Assembly (NCBI RefSeq): GCF_000524195.1
Contig: NW_020170385.1
Span: 1,797,816-1,861,815 of the forward strand
Source of the DNA: Echinococcus granulosus
Lineage: Eukaryota; Platyhelminthes; Cestoda; Cyclophyllidea; Taeniidae
DNA: 64,000 nt
Direction of reading: 5' to 3'
A model generated the notes under the pieces. It was not told where the DNA came from and searched no databases. It saw only the letters and a program-made list of their open reading frames with translations. This document shows, piece after piece, positions 38,801 through 52,659 of the stretch (position 1 is its first letter; each line of letters starts with the position of its first letter). The position numbers were made by a program, and so were the translations under genes.

Positions 38801-41800
38801 GAAGGCGAGCTTTGGGTGAGATATCTACATATTATTGGTTTACTTTCTGGGATTTTTCCTTCCCATGATTCCCACCTCTCAGGAATTTTCAAATTTTTGC
38901 TAAACCATCTTGAGTTTCGTATCTTTAGAAGACTTCTTTATATAAACTTCAAGGCATCGAGTTTGTGTAATGTTTTTTTGCAGCATAATTTGACTGGCAA
39001 ATAGCTTTACTGCTTTTCCTTGTTACTTAAATTTGTCGGTTTTTACACATTAGATGCTCTAGCTCAAAAGTGGAAGCTACCCTTCTATTGATACTGATAA
39101 GCGAGCCCTTTCGTATTGGACTAATCAGTGGTTTAGGGGGTTAACTGTTAGTGCACTTGGCTTAATTAAAGTACCCTCACTCATTATTCTATTTGCGTCA
39201 ACCAAAATCGCCTATGTCGCATTTCTTGTGGTCACATGATCCCCTTGCGTACCGTAAGTGCTGGGATTTAGTGTTCCCTTTCAAACGTATGCAATTGATC
39301 TGTCGTGATTTTTCATTGTCGCTTGTGGCCGTAAACCTCTGATCAATTCCTTCAATTGTGACGACTGAAGTGCGCCCACTTGATTTATGCAGATTTCCTC
39401 AGCACAGCTCGTCTAGGGAAGGAACCTAAACCTTGTCATGCATTTGTCGAACTTCTACTCATATCGGAAATACATGGTTGTTCGGAGAATCTCGCAATCT
39501 AAAGTGGTTCATTTTCACGAAAATTCGTGCCACACCAATGTCTATTGGCAGTCTTAAGCCATCAAGAGGGCTGAATCTGTGCGCTTCTTGCCCCTTATGA
39601 TCGCATATTGTTCCTCCATGGGCATATCTGATTAAATCTTGCTAACGCTTCAATCTGCTTATTTCGACAATTTCATCTGCTTGACGAAGAGTTCACCCAC
39701 TTCAAAAGTTAGATAGAATGTTTGAAAGTATCTCTGTGATAGTATTTTCTAGAATGGGAAATTTCTTTACGGACGCGCCAAATTTTATGCGATTTACTTT
39801 CTTAGTAGTCGGTTTAAACTGGTATCATGAATTTACATGTTGTTCAGTTTGTTTAGCTAGACATTCCTTTGATACATATCCCTACTGGATTCTAGTGTCC
39901 TAGTTTTTTTAATGTGAAGTTTCGATTTCGATTCCCTTGATAGTTATTTCGTGCCAACGAGTTATTTAGAGGGGAATTTTTTGTATCGGAGCTAATAGTC
40001 TAGTAAAATTAACAATTAACCTTAACCATATACCTTGTAGGTAAATTAGGTGCCGCTTCACAATGTATGGGTCCATCTCGTATTGCTCCAAGGGAAAGGC
40101 GAAATTCTGCTGATGGTGGGTTCCTCTCATAGCATCATAGTGCTTAGGTTTTTCTTCAAGACAGTTTAACAAGGCTACTTTTACTTTAAACACGTCTCAA
40201 AAAGTAATGTGTTGTCGCTGCATGAACGATTGTGAAACTATAAATTTTGTCGCAAATCACCTTAAGAGATGTGGACTAAATAATTTGGTGGTATTTTGAA
40301 AATTGCATTTGTAGGCTCCGACCATTCAGAAACTATGCTATTCCACCTTAGCGTATCGAAATTGTGTCGGTTTTTTAAGTTATTAACCATATTCGTAAAT
40401 GTATCATTCGGTAGAACTAACTGACGGTTGCATTTTTTAAATGTAACATATGGTTTACAATTGTCTTTTAGTTAATGCTGTTGGTAGTGTTATGTCAGGC
40501 CTGCCGGACATTAAGTTGCCTTCTAAGGCATTCGATTTGGAAGAATCCGCTTCCAATGAGGTTACCTCGGCTGTCGTGGGACAGGAGACACCGGCAGTGG
40601 AGTTCAGTCTGACCAGCAGTTCTGACGATGCCGAAGCGGTTAGCTCCGATAAAGCTGCTGAATGCTTGAGTCCTGCTGAGGGGATAGGCATCGCCTATCA
40701 TGAATCATCCAACTTCTCGGATGGTGGCAGTAGTGACGTTGATTATTATGTAGGTCTTCATCTGTCTTCTGTATGATCATCCTTTTTGACATTCTCAATA
40801 TTAACTCCCGGCATATTTTTTAGAAGATCGATGTGTTATTACCTTGAAAATGATATCTTTGGGGTTTTTTTTATTAATCTAGCCCCAAAAGCATCATATT
40901 TTTGTGCCCTGGACTGAAACTCAGATGAATGAGGCCGATGTGAAAGACAATGATGGTGTGGCACTGCCATCCTCTGGGACGTCGAACAATGGAAACGGCA
41001 AGTTGATGAATCAGACCCAGTTCTACTACATGGAAAATCGCACTCTCGATAACGCCTATGAGTCAGAAAATGTCATTCAAACGGCCTTGACGCGTAGCAA
41101 TGATCTTCGCACCGTACGACCCCAAACTAAGACTAGAAATGTATGCGTCTCTTAGTTTCTGGCCATATCTTCACTCATCGTACCTTGATGATAACTCTGT
41201 TTTACTCAGATAGAAAATCGCATGGGCAGTATGAGAAGTGCCCAGAAAATGCGAAACAAAATTTTGATTTCTCTTCTTCCATATTCTTATACTTTTCTAA
41301 CGTGGGTAAATCGTCAGCTCAACTGATTTTCTCCTGTTTCTTACTCAAATCGTAGAGCATAATACCTTTCAGTGTTCACAATGCTACTCTAAATGGAAAG
41401 ATTTTAGTATGTGGTCTTCATGAGGTTTTTCGTTAGATTTTGACTCGTGTGTGGAACGGCATTGTATTTTTGCCGTTGAAGGTTAATAGGTATTCTTCCT
41501 CCACTTTTCTGTATTTTGCGATTTTCCTTTCGATATTTTGGTGTTCACTGGAATCAAATCCAAAGGAACACCACCCCTTTCAGCACATTTGTCATAAAAG
41601 CAACAGAAATGGTTTCAATTTAAATTGAGCACAGTAAAGTGACCAAGCTTATGGATGCGCCATCTCCTAGTTCTTTTGAGTCTAGATTGGTTGTAATTGA
41701 AGATATCGAGGTAACGTAACCTCTTAATTTCACCCTAGCCGATTTCAACTCCTCATGCTTACAGCAGCTTTTATTTATGGTGAAACCATGACATCGTTCG

Positions 41801-44800
41801 TTTTCTGGAAGCTCCAACTTTTAGAATCAAATTCTCTTCCATAATGCTGCTGAAAGCCTGACTTCTAGCACTCAATCGTGGAATTACCCCATTGTGGCTA
41901 CACTCACTTCACCTTGTTCAAATGCATTTGAAAATTTCCGTGCATTCATCCTTCGTTTGACTTAGGTGTCATTCCATCTGCTGGTTGCCGCTTTTTTGTT
42001 ATTAAAGAATTTTTCTAGGAATATATTAGCTGTTAAGGCCAATTTTTATTTATGCTATTCCTACTAATTGCCTTACTTTCCTGTTATGCTTTTCAGCATT
42101 CAGTAGATCTGTCAAGAAAATTAAGCAAGAGAAACAAATACAAACGCATGATCTTTTAGTTTTAAAAAATCTATTTATTTGTCTTACAACAGATGCACAA
42201 ATTAATAATTCATGGTAGATTATTGAAAACATATTCTGCTCTTTTTTGCCACGGTGGGGTATGTTGCATATTTGGTAAACAGGTAAACGCCTATTATACT
42301 CACTGCGCTTGCCTCCTAACCTTGAAGTGAACCATCCCATTTCTGCCGCGATTTTCTCAGTGTTTGTATTTATAAGACTGACAAACCGCATTGATGGTGT
42401 TCCTAGCTTTGCTAACCGATTAAGTCTCAGTAATGATTGCATATTTGCACTCAACTTTAGGTCTTTTTTTTCTAGGCGCAGTTGGATGATGTATGGCAAG
42501 GCCAACACTTCTCAGGTGGGTTCCCTTTTGTCACGCGACTTCATTGACTGTCACCTAATCGCCAACCCACAAACTCGCGAATTTTTTTCTATTTTTTGTC
42601 TTTAGAGAACTTGCCATTCACTAAAACACTAACGCGGGTATCCAACTCAGAGAGTAAGTACTTTTAAAGCTTTTATTAACAAATAATGACTAGCGCATGA
42701 TACTACACAACTCGACACTCAAACACTCTTAATTGGGCCTCTCGAAGGGAGCATGAAATTGTGCCTCAAAAAATAACCTTATTCGTTTGGTGCTTTTAAA
42801 CATTTTCAAAAGTTTGCTTGTTTGCTCCACAGAGCTGACGTATTCTTTAACACACATTTACTAAGTGCTCTGATTTTCTAGGGACTTCTCTTCCGTTTTG
42901 CATTATCGCACTAATAAACTTAACGCCTTTGGTACCTAATTTCACCAGCTTTTAACTAATAATATTATGTTTTAATGGTGCTTTTCAATCTACAGTGTCT
43001 TCACGAGCGTCCACGTTGAAGAAACCAACTCCCCAGTGTTTAAAGGGTAATAGCGTTTTGGCCGGTGGGAAGGAGATGGGCTGGAACCCTGACTCCGCTG
43101 TGGTCTGTTGGCGCCGCTTTCTCGGTCTGTTGGGCGATTTCAGCCACTTCTCAAGCCCTACTGTAATGGTCGATGTCTTCGCGTACCTCGATTCACTAAC
43201 TGACTCCCTCCTCGCCATTGATGCCTATCAACCGCTGGAACTTTTGTCAGACGGAACCGTGAAAGCGCCCACTAATCGTCCTCCCATCGACTACCTTGTG
43301 CCTGTCTATCTGAAGGTGCTATACATTTTGTTTGCAAGTTAGCATTAAGAAGTGGAAAATAGCGGCTGCTGATGATCTTTCTCTTTCGATTCACAGGTTT
43401 TGCAAATGTCCCCCGAATTCATCGAAGGAAAAAAATTGGCTATCGGTATTTTGAAGAAGATTCTAATCGCGCAGCATGATCTCGAACCGAGCGAAGAACT
43501 GTTGGCCCAGTTCTACCGTATTCTGCATCATTTACTCACCCAGAAAGAAAGTGTAAGTTTTTTTTTACAAGAAAGGTGTTGGAAACTAAAATACGAAATC
43601 GAGTTTTTGGATCCCATTATCTCAGTTTAAGGTTCTCCAATTAAATTAGCATACTCGTGTAGATGAGAACACATTTATTAAAGATTTTCGGGGATTCTGA
43701 AACTATTTAACTAAACGATATCAGCTTTTAGCCATTTACCACGATACGTTGAGGTAGGCTTGAAAGGCGAACGCTTTTCAACAGTTTGATTACATATGCT
43801 TTATTTGGTTGTTTTTGTTCAATATTTTGTTCATTTTGTTTTTTGTATTCGATTCCTTTCGCGTACTTATTTACCTAAGTTTGTGGCTTCAAGAAGCCGC
43901 TCGCGGCATAGTAGGTATGGTTTTCACGACATTTATTTTGTATCTGTAGAACTTTGCTAGTGAAGTTATTCGATCAGACTGTGGAAAGATCTTCAGCTAC
44001 TCTTTATCTGGTTGTGGTCTGCTGACATTGGACTTTATTCAGGCTGTTGACGAAATCCTCTGTCAGCCTTCTTCAGAGGACGAGGTTCGTCATTGTAAAT
44101 TTTTTTTTGTATGCTAGTAATTTAATTCTATTTTATACAGTTATTATTTTTTAACCCATAGTTGTGTTGTGATAAGCGGATCTGTTCAAATGCAAAAGTT
44201 ACATTTAGCAGCAAAAGTTTCCCTTCTTATCGATAATGATATCTCCCTACATCGACAGCCACTGTAACATCTTTGGGTCTTGTGTAATGTTTACCGCACT
44301 GTTTGCCGTTTTATTTCTCTTCTTCACTTTTGAACAATCCAAGGTTTATTTCTTTAGCTTCTTTGATGTAATTTTATGCTATATATGTGACCCATCTTGG
44401 CGCCTTCATTGTATTGTCCCAAAAATTCCCTGTTAATGTGCTTTTGACATTTCGCTGCTTATTTTTCTGCTATATTTTGACCTAAACCTAACCGTTTATT
44501 TTCAACACCTATCGGATTTATTTTCATTATTACCATGCAATGGTCATAAAATAATAATTTCCCACAATGCATGGAATTTTACCATATCAAAGAAGTGGAA
44601 AAAATGCAGCGTTTATTGCTCGATATACTACGACTTGACGTGTACATTTCCCTAGTTATACAACCACTTGCATTATTCATAATAGAGCATTTCCTAAAGC
44701 AAATAAACAGCTAAATGTGTAGCATTTCTTGCAAGTTTTGGTGCCTATCTCAGACCTTACGCACTCGGGCAATGTCCATTCTCGTCGCTCTGCTTCCGTT

Positions 44801-47800
44801 TCAACATCACTTTGGACCACTGAAAGTATTCGATCCCGCTCTACGTGAGCTTAAAGTGAAGGAGACTGACGATATCATCGTGAGTTAGCAGCCAAATTTC
44901 TTTATACTCACAACAAATCTTAATGCCAGATTAGGCGATCTTTAAACTTCCACTAACCATTTCGCATGCACTTTTTTCTCAGCACGTTATTTTAATATAA
45001 TCAGTAAAAGCTTGATATAGTATTTGAATTTTGTACGTTGTTTTGAGTTAGATCCGCACTGAAGAGGGTTCAGCATACTTAATCTACTGATGGTTGTTTA
45101 ATGTATGAGGCACTGTTGTTCCCCCTCAGCCTTTCCTGGCCGCTCAACTGTTTCGTGGAGTCGTGGCGGAGGCAAATGAGGGAGCGCGTCAGGTGGCGAT
45201 CTGTGGTCTTCTAATGATGTGCTACTCCAATCTCACTAGACAATCGGTTTTGCGCTTCGCCTCGGCCGAGAAGGCTACCTCTCTACGCACTTGTCTCGTC
45301 ACTCTGCTGCGCTGTACTCGCCTCACCAACCGCGCTGTCGCCCTCACTGCCATGAGTATGCTTCGCACGCTCACCGAGTGCTCGGAGACCATCTTTGACA
45401 TCAACCCCACCTATCCCATCCTCATCATTCAGGCAAGTGGTCTTCGCTCTTTCCTTTATTGCTTGCAGAGTTTTGTCGCCTCCCTCGCAATGCATCAGAG
45501 AATGAAATAAATGTTGACATTTATCTCTCGTATTCGCTTCAAAATCTCGATTATTCACCTATCTTATGTAAATAATGCTCAGTTTTAAATGTACATCTTA
45601 GTCTAGACTACTGTATTTCACATTGAGCATCTTTAATAAATCCTTCAATTTTCATTTCAGGCACTCGCATGGAACTTAGCTTTTCTGTGGAGTCAAGCTT
45701 ATACGGAGGATAAAATATCACCAACATTTAAAATGGTATTAGTTCTAGCATATTTTCCCATTTATTGTTAAATCATATGGTAATGATTCGTTTAACTTCA
45801 AATTTATGTTCTCATCCGAATTGAGTAATAATGGTAGCTATAAACCAACACGCATTGCGTCCACCCAATGTTTATCGTTTTATCGCGTCAGGTGTGTTTA
45901 TTTTTTAAGCTTATTTTGGGCCGATTTGCCTACTTGAATATTGACAGGGATATTAATTGCTTTTACTTCCCCTATTTATCAATGAAGTTATTTGCACAAA
46001 ATACTGCTTCTGAAAATCTGGGTAGTTTACTTTGTAGAGATCAACAAAAGTACAATCGCTTTATTGCTTGCTTTAGCTCTTGACCACAAACATATCAACC
46101 TTGATGGAATGGACAGTGAAAATACCAATGCCGCTTTTGACTTCACCGTTCGTTGACTTAAACAAGGCGGAAGGAGGTGGTCAAGAATGGTCAAAGGAAG
46201 TTACCTGCCTCTGGGTGGTCTTCTCGGTTCTCGAATTCATCTGTTCTTCTTCCGCTACGTCCGTTCAGTTGGAACCAGCGGGTCCTGGTTGGGTGCCCGG
46301 CTGCCCGATCTCCGATCCTCTTGCCGATGAAGTCGAAAACAAGGCTAGTCTTGCTCTCTTTTCATTTTCAATTTTACTGATGGACGGTTATTAAGCCGCC
46401 TATTCATAAATAAGGTTAAAGTTATCATTTGTAAAACCGACGCAGCAACTTTTAGCAGCGCAAAGTCATTTTTAATATTACTGCACCAGGTTACTCCATG
46501 GTTTCCCTACCAACTGCTGTCTGTTGAGCAGAAGAAGAAAGTGAGTAAAATTTTCATTTTATACATTGGTGGTGCCTAAACGCGTGTACTTACTGCTTGG
46601 TATCTTCAGTTTGGAACGACACATGTCTCCGTCTTCGCACACTCATTTGTCACCGTTTGTTTCAATTCTTGTGTGCTTATTCGCCTCTGAAACTCAGCGA
46701 TGGTATAATGTCCTCGTACCGATGTTTTCAGTTCACCGATGAGCTACGACCAACCGTGGGTGGTGGTGAACGTCACTCCCACCTCGTAGAGGGGGTTTTT
46801 TCCGACCAAAGCTACTTCCTGACACCAGCTCCCCTCACTCCGGAGAGCATTCGGATGGCGGCCCGGTTCGCTCGCTGTCAACTCTTCTGCCAACTCGGTC
46901 GATACCCCTTGGTGAGTGCCAATTCTCTCCTAAACTGTCAGCACTGACGCGCGTTTGCAACCGCAGTATTTGAAGGCGCATTCACTGCCGACGAGCACTT
47001 TTTACCCTTCATTCACAATCCTCCACAACTTTTATGCCTTCAATATAGCCTAATTCGATGTCCTTTCATTCAAAATGTCAGTAATTATTTCGCACTGGGT
47101 GGATGGTTTGATAAATGAGATTTGTCGAATTTTTGCCATAATTTCCTTCTCTTTTAGTCAAGTACCAATGATATACTCGATTCCCGTGTTCAGGAGCATC
47201 ATGATAGGAAAACGACTGTAAGCAATGCAGATGAGGAGCTGACTTTTGAATCGTTTGATCAGCCTGACGTACAAATATTTGTCGTCAATCGATCCTTCTT
47301 GGTGTCAATTTTCACTGTGACTTCATCTCCTGATAAATCCAACAACTGGGCCTCGGGAACCGGACATGCGGTCAATACCGAAGCCTTCAGAGAAGACGTT
47401 GCAACAGGTGCAAATTATTTTGAAACCCCTATGATCGTTATTCCATGAGTTCCCTACGTTTTAGATATTGGAGGACTATTGTTTAGTCCAAGGCAATGAC
47501 CTGAAACTGTTGTTTTTTGCTACAACGTAGACCTTTGTAATGTGCGCGTGATTGTGAGGGACGTCGTGGGCAAGTACGCGTGGGATGCTACCCACATCTA
47601 TGGCCTAATGCCGAAGACTCAGAAACGGGCACCATCGCCCCCACCCCGTCAGCGAGCCCTTTCAATCAACCTGGAAGCTATCGAACCTAATGGCGATGAG
47701 CAGAACACCAAGGCTAAGGTGGACTTCCTCACCAAGGTACATGCGGCTAAGTGATTAATGTTTTATCGAGTACTATTTGCTATGTGGAAGTAACTGAGAC

Positions 47801-50800
47801 TACCTTCCTATGCTACTACTTCTACTTCACGCAGTACACCCATTGACTATATTTACACTGTTCTGTATTGGAAGTTAAATTCCCCCATGGATGGGATCGG
47901 ATATGAGTATCTTGCGGAGCAGGATTGACGAGTTTTATCATCTTTTCTTTAGCTAATTTGGTATTGCAGTGTATTTTACTCTTTAGCTTCTTGAAGGCTT
48001 GATCTTGCAGCACCCTGAGCTTAGATCCCAAATCCCACTTGAAAACACCATTGCGGTTGGTGCAGCTAATACCAGCAGCTGCGTGGCGAACCCAGCGTTC
48101 GAAAAATGGGCTTTTCAACGGATTTCCGCTGCGATTAAGAACGAAAAACGGATCCTTGGACGCAACACTGAGAATCTGTCTTTGTGAGTTTTTCTAAATG
48201 ACCTCCATATTTTACTCATTTTACACCAGGTATTTTTCATACCGGCCTAGTCGCTCATAAATCACTTTTTATCAGGTGATATCAGATGCTCCACTAGTAT
48301 ATTTCTGCCACGGGTATATGGTTCACAACCGTTTTCATCAATTGAATAATTGAACAACTTTTTCCCTACCTCCCATAGTTGAATATTTTCGACCACAACA
48401 TCCTCTTCTGTTCTATTTATTTTTCAGGCCTTTCTATGGCAATGGTGCTGAGGAAACGATGGAAACGACTGAAATGGAACAGTGGTCTAAGCTTAACCAG
48501 AAATACAATGTCATTAAACAACTTCTGTGTCAACTCGGTTTTTTATCGCAAAGTCGTCGACCTTCTATCGAATTGCTGAAGAAGTCTTGGGGATTAGTCC
48601 GTGAAATTAAGAACCTTGACAAGCGGCGATCGTGAGTTTCGTATTTTATCACTCTTGACCAGTTAATCATCCGTTTATCATGCCTCCTCTAGATACGTAA
48701 TAAGTGGATATTTAAAATGGGCAGAAGTCATCTACTCGTTTTTCGACAATTCCCAACTCCCATACTTAATATGGTTTGTTTTACTGCATGGTGTGAATGC
48801 TGATGTGACTTACTTGCGATCACTCTTGATGATTGGCACTGATGCTGTATAGGAGCAGTTGTGAAATGCAACAGCTACTGATAAATTTGATGGAATCTCC
48901 TTTTCAATGAAGTGATAAAATTGGATAAAGCGTTATCCTTTTTGCATTGTTGAAATGTGGAAATGTATGTCTGGCAATAAATGCATATGGTAAACTTAAA
49001 CGTTTTGGTGCCCGATCATGTCCCTTTAGGCGTCAGACTCACAAGATAGCACTGGTGTACATTGGACCGGGACAGGAGGAAAAACAAGATATATTGTCGA
49101 ATCTGCGGGGCTCCATCGAGTTTCAGCGGTTTGTCTCCAACCTCGGTTGGCCCATAAACTTGGCCAATCACCAGGGCTTTACGGGAGGTTTGCAGTACCC
49201 CGAGGATGGCGACATCGCCACTTACTTCGCCAGTCCCGCAGTTGAAGTCATCTTTCACGTCTCCACTCATATGCCTTCTGCTACTGATGAGGATCGACAT
49301 CGAATGGTGAGCCCTGGGACCGCTCCTTCCTCATCACTACTCGTTATTTTTAACCACATCATGTTTCTGCAGTACTATGGCCTACGGTTGTACACCAAAG
49401 ATAAGTGTAAACTTAAGTTATTGTGCTTTTCTTTTACGAATGACTTAGTGTGGGGTTATTAAGTTTTATTTATATCGGAGTTATTTTTTCACCACCACTT
49501 TAGTTTAAACACCTTGGCAATGATGAAGTGATGATCATATGGACTGAGCACTGGCGTTCTTTCCGAAGAAGTAGCCTTCGCACAGAGTTTGGTGATGTAC
49601 TCATTATTATCTCACCGCTTTCCAGTGGTCTGTTTCGAATTGAAATACGCAAGGAGTCGGAGGTAATTTAATTCCTAACATATCTTTTGTTGGCACTTTC
49701 ATTCAAGTTAGTCAATTTCTTGAAGAAGAGGCATCTCATTTTTTTCTGATTTCCATGAATAAGAGTCTAGCTGATCTTTTTGCGGACATGTTATTTGCAT
49801 TTTTTCTTCAATGACTGTCTTCGTTTTAAATTAATATCTAATTGATCTTTCTTTTATTGTGACTAAGATACCATTCTTTGGTCCCCTTATCGATGGTATG
49901 CTGGTTTCGGAAGAACATCTGCCGTTCCTAGTTCGTTCAACAGCAATTCAAGCTAGCAACGCCATAAATACCAGAAAACCTAATTTTAAGGAACAGTATC
50001 CTTTTGTACATCGCATCAAGCACGACGGCTTCGATTTATCTTGTTACCGATTCCCATGTTCTATGAGTCCCCTTGTATGAGTTCCCTTTACAGACTTAAC
50101 CTTCTTGTCCTAGCTTTGAGGAGCGATACTTCTATCTCCAATCGATCATCAGTAGTCATATGCAAAACACTACCTTTGAAGATTTCGTTATGCAGGTGGC
50201 CTCACCAAGACCTCTTCTTGGTGAGTTTGTTTTCGTTTGTGGCGGCTGCAGCTGTGCTTCTCTTTAATTTACTATCTTCAACTCGTTTCGTATACCGAAA
50301 GCATTCGCGTTGCTTTTTATCATTCTAATTGTATACACGTGACCACCCTAGCATACGTTGAGAGGAAATATTGCGATATGCTGGTCATCATCATCACGAG
50401 GCTTATTTGTAACCATTTATGATGCTAGAATAAGTCTTCATTGGCTCCAGTTCCTCTCCTACCGTAGCACTACTCTGCTGCAAATTAATTGTGGTGTAGT
50501 AATTGCTCCTCGTTCATTAGTGCCAAGACAGTCTGTAAAGTATTGCGAGTTTCACTACCATTCGGGCATCGTTAACTCGGAGCTGATTGACTGTTGCATT
50601 CACAGTTATCAAATTTCCCTTCGTAGGTCAGGAGAACTCCGATCGTGGACCTGCAGCTGTAGCACCATGGTTTCCAGTTCATCTTGATGTGGATTCAGTG
50701 AGACTCCCGAGTATCCCACAGAAAGGTAGTTTCTCAGATTTATAGTAAAATCCCACCTCTTTGCTTAATTGCTTTTATCGTTACTTTCATTTTCGTTCCC

Positions 50801-52659
50801 TCTTTTACTTTTTGACTTTCCCAATGATCCTAGTTTTTAAGGTGAGAAATGACTTTATCCTTGATAAGTGGCAGGCAGTAAGCAAAGGAATGTTAGCTGT
50901 CGCAAGTGAATTACCTTGTAGCGGGTTTGTTTACTCAGATCATACCTAATTTTTTCCCTCTCATCGGCATTATCTTTGTTATTTTTCCGTTATTATGTGT
51001 AGTGTCCTTGGTATTAATTAGTTGTACACACTGTGAACCATTTTACGAGTGGGTTCTAGAAAAAAAAAACAATATTATTTTGCATGAAACCCCTTACCTG
51101 ACCCCACCAAGCGAGGCTTAAGGTTTGGTTGACTTTTAATTAAGGACCGTTCAGTCTACCAATGACGACATTGATCCCAATATCTTAGTCCTTATTTACT
51201 CATTAATTATTGAAGTTAAATTTACCATAGCATATATTCTCCAAGCAGGGGCAGCGATCCTGTCGGAAGGTATCCCATATTCTCTCTGCACCTTACATAG
51301 CTCATCTTTAATGCCAACTTATTTGTTAAGACTTAATTTTATGATTTTGCTCCCGTATTCCGATTCGTATATGCGTTAATGCAGCTCCTCCGACTCTACG
51401 AAGAAGTAAAAGTCGACTAAAGAAACGGATTTTAAGTTTGCAAGAGGGTTTGTAGTCGTTTGTAGTGATGATTTTTACGGCTTTTTACACATGAGATATC
51501 GTTTCATTGCATACATTTTTCATATCTCTTCAATTGTTGTTTTTGCTTCTAACTACTCTCCACACACCATCTTTACAGCACTTCCTCAGCACCTCTGAGC
51601 TGCGGTATGCATCCTAATGGAACACTTTGTGTTTGTGTGCAAGTTTCATGTGCTAGTGCCATACCATTATCGCTTTGTCTGTGTTTTGATATCAGCCTCC
51701 TTGCTGCGCTTGCCTTCATTCGTTTTAGCGTCTACTTTACGTGAACTGCATGCGAGTTGCTATTATTTTCCATCATTGATTGTCTCAAAATATTGGTTTT
51801 AATTGTGCAAAGGCTACTTGGGCATGAAACATTTACTACAGCCTACTAGGACACATCATTGCGGTCAGAACCATATTTTAGAAATGCGTGTCAGCTTACA
51901 CCGAAAACTTCAAAGAATGGCTTATAGTTTTGGAGTGGAGTCAGTCAGCAATAAAAGCTTTGTTGTTTCATGTAATTTGTTTCATAAAATTATTCTAGCA
52001 TAGGAGTGATCTGATCGATAGGAAGTTTCATGATAAATCACTTTATTTGTTGTATTGCCGATAATACAGGCCTCGAAAATGCGTGCGTGTTTGATTAAAA
52101 CATTTAGGGCTTTAAATAAGTTTTAAGCATATAGGCATGTAGGACCGTGATGTTCCACTATTTGGCTTATGCATCTGTTTTGCCAACTCGGGACCCTCCG
52201 AGAATTTGCAAAAAAATACCTTTAAATGTGGAATCGCATGCAAATAGTGCTTGAGTTGGTTGAAGACGTAGCTCATTTCTCCTTTTTGAACCTATGCTCT
52301 ATTTAGATGTTTCACCACTCGTCCGAATGAGGCGGCGTGTGCTCAATTGCAGCGAAAGTGTCTCAGGTGTAGAGGACTTTATTGCTCCGGCTTCAGCCAG
52401 CGAAGATTCTTCCAGAATAAATTCTCTCAATTCGCCCAATGAGGGTGAACTGTCCCTAACGGAAGCAGCTCCGTGCACCCTTTCCAATACATCAACTGCA
52501 CTTACTCCCTCTGACGCACCACAGCAGGTCACCTCCATGAAAGAACAGCCCCGAACAAGCTTCTTTAACCGCATCTCATTGCGACATAAACGGCGCAACG
52601 CCGGCGCGCAGGGGCGTAGAGCATCCGCGAGCAGACTTTTTAATACCAACAACCACTAA
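29804..52659 (+). CDS. RALGAPA1: Ral GTPase-activating protein alpha subunit (RapGAP domain)
   Basis: Catalytic alpha subunit of the RalGAP complex, which stimulates GTP hydrolysis by RalA/B. About 45 phase-consistent exons encode about 2283 residues (human about 2036). Exons: 29804-30050, 30082-30131, 30166-30223, 30256-30405, 30440-30594, 30864-31021, 31094-31285, 31434-31606, 31912-32174, 33107-33250, 34131-34181, 35319-35513, 36381-36574, 37048-37168, 38072-38194, 38710-38815, 40472-40749, 40883-41140, 41210-41228, 41640-41710, 42476-42515, 42606-42653, 42996-43315, 43397-43552, 43950-44084, 44754-44879, 45130-45432, 45661-45735, 46077-46343, 46490-46540, 46610-46672, 46732-46911, 47158-47407, 47531-47736, 47987-48183, 48428-48631, 49030-49306, 49504-49662, 49868-50005, 50121-50220, 50627-50725, 51249-51269, 51385-51447, 51590-51604, 52307-52659. 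Landmarks are KYYLP-like KRYYFPAIFP, ALAWNLAFLW, RVIVRDVVGKYAW, and RapGAP HKIALVYIGPGQEEK, FHVSTHMPS, HLGNDEV (catalytic Asn about 1974), IPFFGPL and TTFEDF. Least certain are exons 19, 20, 30, 31, 42 and 44. Introns after exons 15 and 27 begin with GC. Confidence 0.95.
38195..38709 (+). other. GC-AG intron in RALGAPA (after exon 15)
   Basis: The coding frame through TWDTCLSIYSKL...FREWK ends AAG and is followed by GCAAGT, a strong GC-type donor. The intron ends at TTCTTCACAG before AAAGCTATGG. No GT donor in the right phase lies nearby. Confidence 0.75.
45433..45660 (+). other. GC-AG intron in RALGAPA (after exon 27)
   Basis: The exon ends ATCATTCAG, the intron begins GCAAGTGG and ends TTTTCATTTCAG. 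Joining gives IIQALAWNLAFLW, continuous with the conserved family sequence. Confidence 0.8.

Noticed and set aside
41229..41355. Longer version of RALGAPA exon 19
   Set aside because: The frame stays open but no donor in the phase needed by the next exon was found; the 19-nt form fits, with low confidence.
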